This document shows positions 18,110-25,783 of a DNA stretch of 64,000 nt, in pieces. The position numbers were made by a program, and so were the translations under genes. The notes below the pieces were generated by a model, which saw only the letters and a program-made list of their open reading frames with translations, did not search any database and was not told where the DNA came from. Source of the stretch: JAXMAF01 sp046350555 (lineage in GTDB: Bacteria; Planctomycetota; Phycisphaerae; Phycisphaerales; SM1A02); the NCBI GenBank assembly GCA_046350555.1, contig JAXMAF010000008.1, positions 1 to 64,000 on the forward strand, given 5' to 3'. The first letter of the stretch is position 1. Every line of letters begins with the position of its first letter.

Positions 18110-18688
18110 TCAACATGTCGGCGCGAGCCCCACCTCAGTGAGCTGGCATCGCATCGACGCCATCTCGCGGTAGACGGTGGACGCGTGGCAGCGGCGCTCG
18201 GCGGCGATTTCCGACGGCGTCTGGTTCTTCAGCGCCGCGGCCGTCTGGTGCTGGCGATGGGTGAGGCGCGAGAGCCCGACGCGCAGGTCGAGGACAAGGT
18301 CGTGCGCCGACGGCTCGCAGACGCGCGGCGCACGAAGGTCGGGGCAGCGATGGTCCCGCTGGAGTTCGCTGAGCAGGAGCGGTGAGCGCGCCGCGCTGCG
18401 GCGCTCGTTCCGGATGCACCGTCGCCGGAAGATCGCGGTGAGCTCGATGACGCGCGACGTGAACGTGCGGCGGCTGGCCTTCGTCGCGTCGTAGCGCCGC
18501 GCCGCGGCGCAAATCGCGGTGTAGAAGTCCTGCCGAAGGTCGTCACGCGCGTCTTCGCGGAGCCGGTGCTCGCGGCCGATCTGCGCGACGTGGTAGGCGA
18601 CGCGCTCGTGCGCGTAGGCGTCGATCAGAAGGCTGGGATCGATTCCGGTGCTGGCTTTGGGCTGGCGAACGAGTGTGGCTTGCGTCAT
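18110..18688 (-). CDS. Phage-encoded sigma-70-like factor
   Basis: A 192-residue protein. Residues about 22-95 resemble sigma region 2 (LIDAYAHERVAYHVAQIGREH, then DLRQDFYTAICAAARRYDAT and FTSRVIELTAIFRRRCIRNERR). Residues about 135-185 resemble the region 4 HTH (GLSRLTHRQHQTAAAL, PSEIAAERRCHASTVYREMASM). This two-domain layout is that of small sigma factors that redirect RNA polymerase. GGAGCACTC precedes the ATG at 18688. The gene ends ten bases before motif copy 2, so it may control that and the other two copies. Confidence 0.7.
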   Translation of the reverse strand: MTQATLVRQPKASTGIDPSLLIDAYAHERVAYHVAQIGREHRLREDARDDLRQDFYTAICAAARRYDATKASRRTFTSRVIELTAIFRRRCIRNERRSAARSPLLLSELQRDHRCPDLRAPRVCEPSAHDLVLDLRVGLSRLTHRQHQTAAALKNQTPSEIAAERRCHASTVYREMASMRCQLTEVGLAPTC

Positions 18689-18774
18689 GAGTGCTCCGTG
18701 TGCGTCGTCGCATCGATTGCGACTTGTGCACGCGGAGTCTCAGGAGACGCGCCCGCCGGATCAGTCCTGACCAG

Positions 18775-19719
18775 TCATGACTTGGAGATGATTTCTGCTG
18801 CCGCGGCGCCTCGGTCCGTCACGAAGTAGCCACCGCGCCTTCCGTGGTGGCGCCCGTTGCCGAGCATCTCCATCTTCACGAGCGTCGAGAGCGCGGCCTT
18901 CAACGTCGCGTCCCACGCATAGCCCGCCCATCCAGCAATCGTGTTCTGGTCGGGCTGATTGCGCGCATCAGGACCGACAATTCCCTTCTCGTAGACGGCG
19001 ACAAGGCAGTCGCGTTCGATCGCCTTGAGGCGCACGACTTGAATCTGGACGTCATCCGTCGGAGCGGTTGAACGTGACGGAAGCGCAGGCGAGCGTCCGC
19101 GCGTCGGGGGCAAGAGGGCAGAGAGCGGCACGCTGAGTTCGAGACCATGCTTGCCGATGCGGAGCAAGGATTGCAGCGACAAGTGCGCCGAGTCGCGTGC
19201 GCGCAGGAGCGCGCGCACCGGATCGCTGAGCATGCGCTCCGTAGGGGTCAGAAGAACGAACCGGTCATCGTCGCGAGCGCTGATCGAACCCGCAATCGAC
19301 ACGAGCTCATCGCGGGAGGTCGGCAGCGCCAGGAATGCAGGGACCCGCGACGCGGCGACCTGAGCGAGGTGCCCGAGGGCCCACGTTCGGCGACCAAGCT
19401 GCTCGAGCGCGCCCGCGATGCTGAGCGTCACCGCAATGTCCTGCGCCAGCAGAGCAACGTCGAACTCATGGATGACACGGTCCGCCTGATCGACGATGAC
19501 CGACGTGCCCGTCTCGTCGTCGATGCCGACGACATCGTCCTCTCCATGTTCGACGATGCGGAGCCATCTGCCTTCGGCCCCTCGAATCGACCGCGCCCGT
19601 TCTTCGCGAGGCCGGAGCCACCGTGCGATGCGCGAGTGATCCTCACCGAGCCACCTGGCCCACTCGCTGCGGGTGCCGACCCAACTCGATTGATCCTCAA
19701 GCAGTGGCCAGAGCCGCAA
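18775..19719 (-). CDS. Putative DNA-binding regulator, TTG start
   Basis: A 314-residue protein without a recognised family. The N-terminus has a possible HTH (SEWARWLGEDHSRIARWL). The middle has a beta-rich segment (GRWLRIVEHGEDDVVGIDDETG). The C-terminus has a winged-helix-like segment (AIAGWAGYAWD to KMEMLGNGRHHGRRGGYFVTDRG), where the last strand pair forms a typical wing. The TTG at 19719 is preferred because GGAGG lies seven bases upstream and the frame upstream overlaps the coding part of the preceding gene. It overlaps that gene by 23 bases. It could be the prophage repressor or activator. Confidence 0.55.
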   Translation of the reverse strand: MRLWPLLEDQSSWVGTRSEWARWLGEDHSRIARWLRPREERARSIRGAEGRWLRIVEHGEDDVVGIDDETGTSVIVDQADRVIHEFDVALLAQDIAVTLSIAGALEQLGRRTWALGHLAQVAASRVPAFLALPTSRDELVSIAGSISARDDDRFVLLTPTERMLSDPVRALLRARDSAHLSLQSLLRIGKHGLELSVPLSALLPPTRGRSPALPSRSTAPTDDVQIQVVRLKAIERDCLVAVYEKGIVGPDARNQPDQNTIAGWAGYAWDATLKAALSTLVKMEMLGNGRHHGRRGGYFVTDRGAAAAEIISKS

Positions 19720-20953
19720 CGCTCGCGCCCTCCCGCATGAAGCCTCGCGCCGCGAGGAATCGCTCGACGATGTCGCTGTCACCGTCGCGCACATAGGTTG
19801 CCCGATTGCCGCCTCGGACGGTGACGGGCCGCGGCTTCTTGGAGTCGCTGAAGTCGAAGAGCAGCGTCGCCACCTCAAGGTCGGTGACGGGAGAGATGAC
19901 TTCGCCATCGTCCTCGAGCGCCTGGAAGACGTCGTCCGCAGTGGTGATGTCGCGTCGGTGCTGGGAACCGCCCTTGTCGCGCGTCAACGAAACGAGCGTG
20001 ACGCGTCGGAGCCCGGGAACGTCGGCGCATCGGAGGCTGACCCGTCCCTGGCGCAGCGGCTCGAGCGTGTACTTCTGGTCCGTGGCGAAGTAGCCGGGAT
20101 TGCCGAACACGCACTCACCGACAGCCTTCCGGATCATCTGCAACTCGCCCTTGAGTCCGCAGTTGATGCCGAGCTCGAGGAGGTCCCACCGCAGCACGAA
20201 GTGCGCGAATTCCATCGGCCGGAACTGCACCGTGCCGGGTGCGCCGTCCTGGAGGCATCCCTTCCGCTGGTAGGGGCCGCCATGCCGGATGACGACGCGA
20301 AGCTCGCGATTACTTTCGAACGGGATCACGGTGGCATCATCGCCACGGCCCTGATCGAAGTACCACGCGCGGATCACGCGCTCCAACTGTGCAAGCGGCC
20401 CCGTGAGGTTGGTCGGCCTGATGCGCGGCGCATCGGGAAGCGGTCCATAGGACAGAAGCGCGCGGCGCCTCAGCACCACATGCTCGGCGTGCTGGCGACG
20501 AAGCAGTTCTGGATTCGCGGTCCAGACTTCGAGGGCGAGGTCAGCCGGTGAACGATCGACGCCCGGACGAAGTGTGATGTGCGCCGCGGCGGCGGCGTTC
20601 AGAAGGCGCTCCATTCCCTCTGGCGTGGCCATCTCGTCGATGTGCGTGAGCGCGTCCACCAACTCGTACGGCGTGTCGTCGTGCGGCGCGAGGATCACGA
20701 TGGACACGGCAGCGACCGCAGGGTGATCGAACCGCCGTGGGTCGGGGTCGAGGGCCACACCGTGGGCCGCGAGGAATGCCGCGTGCGGCAGGAGAAGCGC
20801 GTGCAGGCGGCCGGGATCGAGCGCGAAGATGACGGAGGGGTCGTTGAATCGGGGCAGGTATTTCGGCTTCCGTGCCATGCGCAGCCTCTCCTTGGCGCGT
20901 CCGCCGAACCCCACGGTCCAGAAGGACTTGCCGTTCGAATTGAAGAGCGGCAT
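19697..20953 (-). CDS. Unknown 418-residue prophage protein
   Basis: An intact protein of unknown family, starting MPLFNSNGKSFW; an in-frame ATG at 20878 (MARKPKYLPRFND) with GAGAGG upstream is an alternative start. It contains no catalytic motif that I can name. Segments such as DATVIPFESNRELRVVIRHGG and RVTLVSLTRDKGGSQHRRDITTADDV suggest mixed alpha/beta structure. Its coupling to the putative regulator downstream suggests the two proteins act together. A 5-bp inverted repeat lies just upstream of its first ATG. Confidence 0.6.
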   Translation of the reverse strand: MPLFNSNGKSFWTVGFGGRAKERLRMARKPKYLPRFNDPSVIFALDPGRLHALLLPHAAFLAAHGVALDPDPRRFDHPAVAAVSIVILAPHDDTPYELVDALTHIDEMATPEGMERLLNAAAAAHITLRPGVDRSPADLALEVWTANPELLRRQHAEHVVLRRRALLSYGPLPDAPRIRPTNLTGPLAQLERVIRAWYFDQGRGDDATVIPFESNRELRVVIRHGGPYQRKGCLQDGAPGTVQFRPMEFAHFVLRWDLLELGINCGLKGELQMIRKAVGECVFGNPGYFATDQKYTLEPLRQGRVSLRCADVPGLRRVTLVSLTRDKGGSQHRRDITTADDVFQALEDDGEVISPVTDLEVATLLFDFSDSKKPRPVTVRGGNRATYVRDGDSDIVERFLAARGFMREGASVAALATA

Positions 20954-20954
20954 T

Positions 20955-20968
20955 CTACCTGCCGGTAG
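20955..20968. promoter_or_regulatory. Inverted repeat at the start of the 418-residue gene
   Basis: CTACC (20955-20959) and GGTAG (20964-20968) form a perfect inverted repeat with a four-base spacer, directly before the ATG at 20953. Its position would let a bound dimer block translation or transcription. It is short, so chance is possible. Confidence 0.3.
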
Positions 20969-21013
20969 GGTGTTGTTCGGTGCCCGAAGCCGTGATCGAC
21001 AGGTCGTCCACAG

Positions 21014-21436
21014 CTACCGCTGAGGACCGTCGGGGCCCGCGAGAAGCGGCCCCCATGCAGCACGCTGGCGCGCCCAGTTTGGCTCAGCCGTGATGGGCCG
21101 CAGGTGCGTCTCCACGATCGGATCTCGGCCCGCGCGGACGCGCGGCAGATCGAGGACAGCGAGCTGGATGTCCGGCGCGAGCAGCAGCAGGTTCGCGATC
21201 TGCGTCATGCGCGAGCGTGACACATGGCCGACGGCGGCCGCTTCCGCCAAGTCGGCGATGGCGCCTTCGGCGATGAGACCTTCGATGCGGATCGCGAGCG
21301 CCATCAGTCGCGCGACGCGCGGCACGCGTCCCTCGTCGGTGACTTCCTCGACCGGCTTCGGACCGGGCACGATCTCGCGCCGACCGCGATGGCGCGTGGC
21401 GAAGTGGATCGACTTGGTCAACGTCATGCCGGACAT
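21014..21436 (-). CDS. HTH protein of the recombinase cassette
   Basis: A 140-residue protein starting MSGMTLTKSIHFATRHRG. Residues 75-110 (DLAEAAAVGHVSRSRMTQIANLLLLAPDIQ) form an HTH like those of KorB/ParB-type proteins. GAGGAGG precedes the ATG, and its start overlaps the recombinase end by 13 bases. Genes of this type commonly follow large serine recombinases in planctomycete and other genomes. It may regulate the recombinase or set the direction of recombination; this is inference. Confidence 0.6.
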   Translation of the reverse strand: MSGMTLTKSIHFATRHRGRREIVPGPKPVEEVTDEGRVPRVARLMALAIRIEGLIAEGAIADLAEAAAVGHVSRSRMTQIANLLLLAPDIQLAVLDLPRVRAGRDPIVETHLRPITAEPNWARQRAAWGPLLAGPDGPQR

Positions 21437-23001
21437 CGCGCCTCCTCGATCTCGGCGTCGTCCTGCGCGTGGAAGGTCACACTCACTGATTCGCAGGCCG
21501 CGTCGTACTCGACGCGCTGGACGAGAAGATGCACGAGTCGCTCGCGCTCCGCGGTCGTGAGCGCGTCCCACATCGGATCGAACGACTCAAGCGCGCCGAC
21601 CAACTCGTCCTCGTCGAGCAGTCGGCTGCGCATCGCCGCGATTCGTGCGTCGAGCCGCTTGAGCGCCGAGGCGAGCTCGCGGATCTCCTCGCGCAGGCCG
21701 CTGGCGCGCGCCGCGCTGCCGTTGCGGTCACGGCCGGACTCGACGAGGACCTGCAACTCCTTGCGCGCCTTCGCGACCTGCGCGTTGAGCCCGGCGCGCT
21801 CGGCATCCAGTTGGTCGGCTCGATCGCGGAGCGACGCCTGCGCCTTCCGCACGGACTCGGCGAGGAGCGCGTCGTCGCGGCCGAGTGACCGGATCTGGTC
21901 GACCACGAACCGTTCGATCTCGGGCGCGGGAAGCGACGGGCCCGGGCACTCGTTCCAGCCGCGCTTCTGCGCCCGGGAGCAGACGTAGTAGCGGTAGCGC
22001 TTCTCGACTCCGGCCTTCGTCCGGTCGCTCGCGTAGTGGTGGGCCATGCCGCAGCCGCAGGCCTTGCAGCGCACGAGTCCCTTGAGGAGCGCGCCGTGCT
22101 TGTTGCTGCTGCCGCGCCCGTCCGCGCTGCGGTTCGACTTGAGCGCCTCGGCCACCCTGTGGAAGAGCGCCTCGTCGACGATCGCCTCGTGCTGGCCGTC
22201 GAAGGCATCGCCCTTGTGCTTCACCTTGCCGAGGTACGCGACGTTCGTGAGCAGGTTGAAGAGCTGCGACTTGTCGAAGCCGTGGCCTCCCTGCGCCTTG
22301 CCGCACTTCGTGGTCCACGCCTTCGTCGTCCAGCCCATCTCGTCAAGGCGCGCGATCGTGCGCGAGACGGTGCCGCACTCGAGGTAGAGCGCGAAGATCC
22401 GGCGCACGCGCTCCGCCTCGGCACTGTTCACGACAAGTCGATTGCCGCCGGGAAGGCGCTCGATGTCGTAGCCAAGGATCGGACGTCCACCGCCCCACAT
22501 GCCTTTGCGCTTCGCCGCCGCGATCTTGTCGCGAGTGCGCTCGGAGATGATCTCGCGTTCGAACTGCGCGAACGACAGCAGGATGTTCAGCGTCAGCCGC
22601 CCCATCGAGTGCGTCGTGTTGAACTGCTGCGTCACCGAGACGAACGAGATGCCGCGCTTCTCGAACACCTCCATCATGCGGGCGAAGTCGATGAGGGAGC
22701 GGCTGAGCCGGTCGACCTTGTAGACGACGACGCAGTCGACGAGCCCGGCCTCGATGTCAGCGAGCATGCGCTGCACGGCGGGGCGGTCCATGTTGCCGCC
22801 GGTGAAGCCGCCGTCGTCGTAGCGCGTGGGCACGCAGGTCCAGCCCTCGGCGCGCTGGCTGGCGATGAACGACTCGGCGGATTCTCGCTGCGCGTCGAGC
22901 GAATTGAAGTCCTGGTCGAGGCCTTCCTCGCTCGACTTGCGCGTGTAAATCGCGCAGCGGACTTGCTTCGGTGGACTCGTCTCGTGCCCGCGCTTGGTCA
23001 T
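21424..23001 (-). CDS. Large serine recombinase (phage integrase)
   Basis: An intact 525-residue enzyme that integrates and excises the prophage. Residues 15-165 form the resolvase catalytic domain with the nucleophile Ser23 in IYTRKSSEEG and the helix FARMMEVFEKRGI. The recombinase domain follows (GRPILGYDIE, VRRIFALYLECGTVSRTIARLDEMGW). A zinc ribbon (VRCKACGCGM, then YYVCSRAQ and NECPGP) spans about 310-360. A coiled coil (SLRDRADQLDAERAGLNAQV) at about 380-440 probably controls synapsis. It shares a four-base overlap with the DUF2924 gene. Confidence 0.92.
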   Translation of the reverse strand: MTKRGHETSPPKQVRCAIYTRKSSEEGLDQDFNSLDAQRESAESFIASQRAEGWTCVPTRYDDGGFTGGNMDRPAVQRMLADIEAGLVDCVVVYKVDRLSRSLIDFARMMEVFEKRGISFVSVTQQFNTTHSMGRLTLNILLSFAQFEREIISERTRDKIAAAKRKGMWGGGRPILGYDIERLPGGNRLVVNSAEAERVRRIFALYLECGTVSRTIARLDEMGWTTKAWTTKCGKAQGGHGFDKSQLFNLLTNVAYLGKVKHKGDAFDGQHEAIVDEALFHRVAEALKSNRSADGRGSSNKHGALLKGLVRCKACGCGMAHHYASDRTKAGVEKRYRYYVCSRAQKRGWNECPGPSLPAPEIERFVVDQIRSLGRDDALLAESVRKAQASLRDRADQLDAERAGLNAQVAKARKELQVLVESGRDRNGSAARASGLREEIRELASALKRLDARIAAMRSRLLDEDELVGALESFDPMWDALTTAERERLVHLLVQRVEYDAACESVSVTFHAQDDAEIEEARCPA

Positions 23002-23510
23002 GTCGTCGCCTCCTCGCGGGACTTCGTGAGCCCGAAGAAGAGCAGGCCATTCCAGTGCGAGCCCGTGATCGCGTGGGCCACGGCGCTCAGAGATCGGTAG
23101 ACATCGCCGTCGTACTCGAAGCCGTGCGGCAGCACGGCGACGCGGTACTCGTGGCCCTTGAAGCGCCGCGAGAGCAGGGTGCCCGGAGGCGGCACGCGCG
23201 CGTCGCGCTGGACGGCGAGCGGCGCGGAGGCGATCGCGCCTCGCGCGAGCGGCGGCGTCGGCGGCGGACGAAGGCGAAGGTCAGCGTCGCGGGCGAGCTC
23301 ACGCGCACGCTCGCGCGATCGCTCAATGGCGCGCGTTGCGAGGTCGCCCTCGGCGAGCGCTTGAATTCGCCACGCCACGCGCCGGAAGAGCCACTGCCGG
23401 TTGCCCGATCGCGGGCTCGCCGAAGACTTCGGCATATCGCTTCTGGGCTCGCCGACTGTCATCCGCTCGAGTGCGGCGATCTGCTTCGGAATGGACTCGG
23501 TCGAGGTCAT
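22998..23510 (-). CDS. DUF2924 protein of the recombinase cassette
   Basis: A 170-residue protein. It has the DUF2924 layout: LFRRVAWRIQALAEGDL, an Arg-rich helix, PPPGTLLSRRFKGHEYRVAVLP, and GFEYDGDVYRSLSAVAHAITGSHWNGLLFFGL at the end. The family nearly always precedes a large serine recombinase. Its role is unknown; a recombination directionality or DNA-binding role is often assumed. The ATG at 23510 has GGAG upstream, and its stop overlaps the recombinase start. Confidence 0.88.
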   Translation of the reverse strand: MTSTESIPKQIAALERMTVGEPRSDMPKSSASPRSGNRQWLFRRVAWRIQALAEGDLATRAIERSRERARELARDADLRLRPPPTPPLARGAIASAPLAVQRDARVPPPGTLLSRRFKGHEYRVAVLPHGFEYDGDVYRSLSAVAHAITGSHWNGLLFFGLTKSREEATT

Positions 23511-23761
23511 GCGTGCTCTCCGGCCTTGGGACCGTTCCGATCGAACTGCCCGGCCAGTGGCACACTGAGCCTCGATCCGGCGGAGAGTGCAAGTCCATCG
23601 GCGGCGGAATCTCCCGGCAATTCCGGTGGTTCCGCCCGGGCCGCGGCCGCGCGTGCGATCCCGTTGGCGATGATCGCCGTGAGTTCGTTCCGGCGCTGGC
23701 GCGCCGACATGTTGGTGGCGTGCGAAGTCCTCGGCCGCGCGGGGCCGCTGCGTCCGTACAT
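23507..23761 (-). CDS. Small protein heading the recombinase cassette
   Basis: An 84-residue protein overlapping the DUF2924 start. The core ARQRRNELTAIIANGIARAA resembles the short proteins that usually precede DUF2924 genes in this cassette. AAGGAC precedes the ATG at 23761; an in-frame ATG at 23710 is also possible. Function unknown. It is the first gene downstream of motif copy 3. Confidence 0.6.
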   Translation of the reverse strand: MYGRSGPARPRTSHATNMSARQRRNELTAIIANGIARAAAARAEPPELPGDSAADGLALSAGSRLSVPLAGQFDRNGPKAGEHA

Positions 23762-23803
23762 GGGGATGTCCTTCCGCTCCCGCTGTCAACGGGCGGGTGG
23801 CAT

Positions 23804-23837
23804 CCCTCTACATCTGCAGCACCGGGCAAAGTGTCGC
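23804..23837 (-). promoter_or_regulatory. Repeated motif, copy 3, at head of integration cassette
   Basis: Positions 23804-23821 match copies 1 and 2 exactly, and GTCGC is again present at 23833-23837. In the minus orientation it lies 42 bases before the cassette's first ATG. It falls in the gap between the defence operon and the integration cassette. Confidence 0.6.
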
Positions 23838-23889
23838 AAGCAGTTCATCATGCCGTCGTGCGACTGCTTTCAGAGCTCGCGTCACCGTG

Positions 23890-24294
23890 TCACGAAACGC
23901 GGAAGCCTTTCGGAAGCTCGCAGTATCCAAGAATGCGCGGCTGAAGCGCCGCGTCGTATACATGGATATCCGACGTGTTTTCGACGATCCCCTTCAGAGC
24001 CAACGTGTCGAAGCGAACCGCAAGGACGACGTAGTCTTCAGGCACCGGATTGCCGATGTGCGCCAGACAGCTTGAGCTGTTCTTGGCGTAGGAGACCGAC
24101 GTCAGCTCCCCATGTCCCAACGCTGCTGCTGAGCGAAAGCCCGAGGTGGCAATTGCGTCGAAGTGCCGCTTCGGTGAGGCGTGAAACAAGACCAGTGGAT
24201 CAGCTTCCAGGTCCTGACAGAAAACACAGAACCGATTGTGTTCTGTGGGCGGGAGCGGCTGCCACTTCTCAAGTCGATGAGGAGCCATGGGCAT
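23890..24294 (-). CDS. Small third gene downstream of the Argonaute operon
   Basis: A 134-residue protein encoded 31 bases after the Argonaute stop, on the same strand. It has FCVFCQD at 22-28, then LVLFHASPKRHFDAIATSGF (35-53), SVSYAKNSSSCLAHIG, and an ending GYCELPKGFRV. The FHAS...I..GF followed by SxSYA resembles the first motifs of ADP-ribosyltransferase or RNA 2'-phosphotransferase folds (H38, Y69, possibly E126). I rate that match weak. It could be an accessory effector or regulator of the defence pair, or an independent cargo gene. The start at 24294 lacks a strong ribosome site; the next ATG (24288) is equally good. Confidence 0.55.
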   Translation of the reverse strand: MPMAPHRLEKWQPLPPTEHNRFCVFCQDLEADPLVLFHASPKRHFDAIATSGFRSAAALGHGELTSVSYAKNSSSCLAHIGNPVPEDYVVLAVRFDTLALKGIVENTSDIHVYDAALQPRILGYCELPKGFRVS

Positions 24295-24325
24295 CTATCC
24301 GATCACGTAGCCGTGCCAGGCGCGT

Positions 24326-25783
24326 TCACATGTAATAGCTGTATCGCGGCTGAACGTCGTCGACTCCGCGCACATGCCGCACGATGTCGCCGACTCCGTC
24401 TGCGGCAGAAAGAGTGATCGGGAGCGCGTTTGAGAAGTGCGTGCTGTTCCAGTTCATCTTGGTCAGCGCCAGAGTCTCCCTCACCAAACTACGCACGTCC
24501 GCCGCAGCGCACTCCAACCTGATCAGCAGCGGCCGCGGCACATAGAGGCCCGGGTACGAGCGATAGAAGTCGACGCTGCTGTGCGTGTAGCAGAGGACCT
24601 CCTTCTCTGACAACTCGATTGCGGTGCCACGAAGCGGCGGGTAGTGCCCCGCCTCACGAAAGAACCGCGTGTTGGACTTCCTGATGGAAAGGAGATCGAG
24701 GCCATCAATCCGTTCGGTTTGTGCCGCCTCATTGAACCCGGCCTGCTCAGCGTCATCAAACCAGGAACTCTTGTGGATGACTACCCGAGCTGGACTCGTC
24801 CGGTGCTCCTGTCGAAACTTGCCTATCGCACGCGTCAGAAGGGTTCGCGCGTCTGCCAGCGAGAGATGAGGACTCAGGTCGTCCTTGTTGAATTGAGCGG
24901 GTCCACCGCGCACGACGACGCCCTCACCGCGCTCATTGAAGACTTGGGCGATGCTCGTCTGCAATGCATCGTCCTGCGCGTCGTGATAGAACCCAACGCC
25001 AACGTAGCACGACAGGAGATCGCTCGCTTCGCGCGCGAGACGCCACAGCGTGCCGCCCGCCTTGTAGTAGAGCGCTGCAAAGAAGTTCCACGCCCTCGTC
25101 GCGTCGTCCTGCACAAGAAGTCGCGGCTTGCCATCGCGGCCGAATCTCTGCACCGATCCACCGAAGGTTCCAGGCCTGCTCACTTGAACAGGTCGAGCGA
25201 GGCGAAGTGCGCGCGCCTTGAAAAGGTCGTGCCAAATCATTGGGTGCGGAGTCCTCGCCTGTTGGCCGCGACGTCGAGACCTGGGGCCGCGTTGAGCAGG
25301 GCCGGTCACGTCGATTCGGCGAAGCAAGGTGGGGCCGAGAGTACAGATGACGACATCAACACCGCCTTTGCTGATGAGATCATCAGCTTCCTCAACATAG
25401 CGCGCCACTGATCGCTCGATCAGAAGGTCGCGGGGCTCGAGTGTTTCCCATTCGGCAAGCGTCCTCTGGCTGATCTCTCGGCAAGAGCTATCTGTCGTCC
25501 GGAAATCTGGAAGGGATTGACCATCGCCGAAACCCGGAAACGCGGTGAAGAGTGTGGGGAGAGTGCTCGGCTTCGCTTCGATGCCTACGCGACACTTGTC
25601 GATCCAAGCGCGAAGCCCGGCTACCCCTTCCGCGTCACCTACGACGCCGATTCGAACGGAGGATGGCGCGGTTGGGCTTCCTCGATCCAGTGGGCCATTC
25701 GCCATCAGGCCGAAGCGCACATCGATGTGGCGACCACCACCGCCAAACTCCAGTTCCGGCTCCTGAATGAAGAATGACTTCAT
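24326..25783 (-). CDS. Short prokaryotic Argonaute (MID-PIWI)
   Basis: A 485-residue short pAgo, about the usual length for proteins lacking N and PAZ domains. The opening FIQEPELEFGGGGRHIDVRFG and FTAFPGFGDG are typical of short pAgos. A MID part lies at about 110-250, with VDVVICTLGPTLLRRID and MIWHDLFKARAL. The PIWI part contains LLSCYVGVGFYHDAQD, QVFNERGEGVVVRGG, RVVIHKSSWFDDAEQAGF and, near the end, LTKMNWNSTHFSNALPITL. I see no complete DEDX catalytic tetrad, as expected for this class, so it should bind guide and target without cutting. The ATG overlaps the partner's stop (ATGA), so the two are made together. Base composition is lower in GC (about 57% in sampled lines) than nearby chromosome. 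Confidence 0.88.
   Translation of the reverse strand: MKSFFIQEPELEFGGGGRHIDVRFGLMANGPLDRGSPTAPSSVRIGVVGDAEGVAGLRAWIDKCRVGIEAKPSTLPTLFTAFPGFGDGQSLPDFRTTDSSCREISQRTLAEWETLEPRDLLIERSVARYVEEADDLISKGGVDVVICTLGPTLLRRIDVTGPAQRGPRSRRRGQQARTPHPMIWHDLFKARALRLARPVQVSRPGTFGGSVQRFGRDGKPRLLVQDDATRAWNFFAALYYKAGGTLWRLAREASDLLSCYVGVGFYHDAQDDALQTSIAQVFNERGEGVVVRGGPAQFNKDDLSPHLSLADARTLLTRAIGKFRQEHRTSPARVVIHKSSWFDDAEQAGFNEAAQTERIDGLDLLSIRKSNTRFFREAGHYPPLRGTAIELSEKEVLCYTHSSVDFYRSYPGLYVPRPLLIRLECAAADVRSLVRETLALTKMNWNSTHFSNALPITLSAADGVGDIVRHVRGVDDVQPRYSYYM

Noticed and set aside
18101..18116. TTGACA on the minus strand near motif copy 2 as a -35 box
   Set aside because: It lies within the end of the sigma-like gene and is about 34 bases from the TGTAGA element, too far for a normal promoter, and the other two copies lack it.
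24644..25411. A 255-codon plus-strand frame opposite the Argonaute gene
   Set aside because: It is fully inside the pAgo coding sequence on the other strand, without a ribosome site or recognisable motif.
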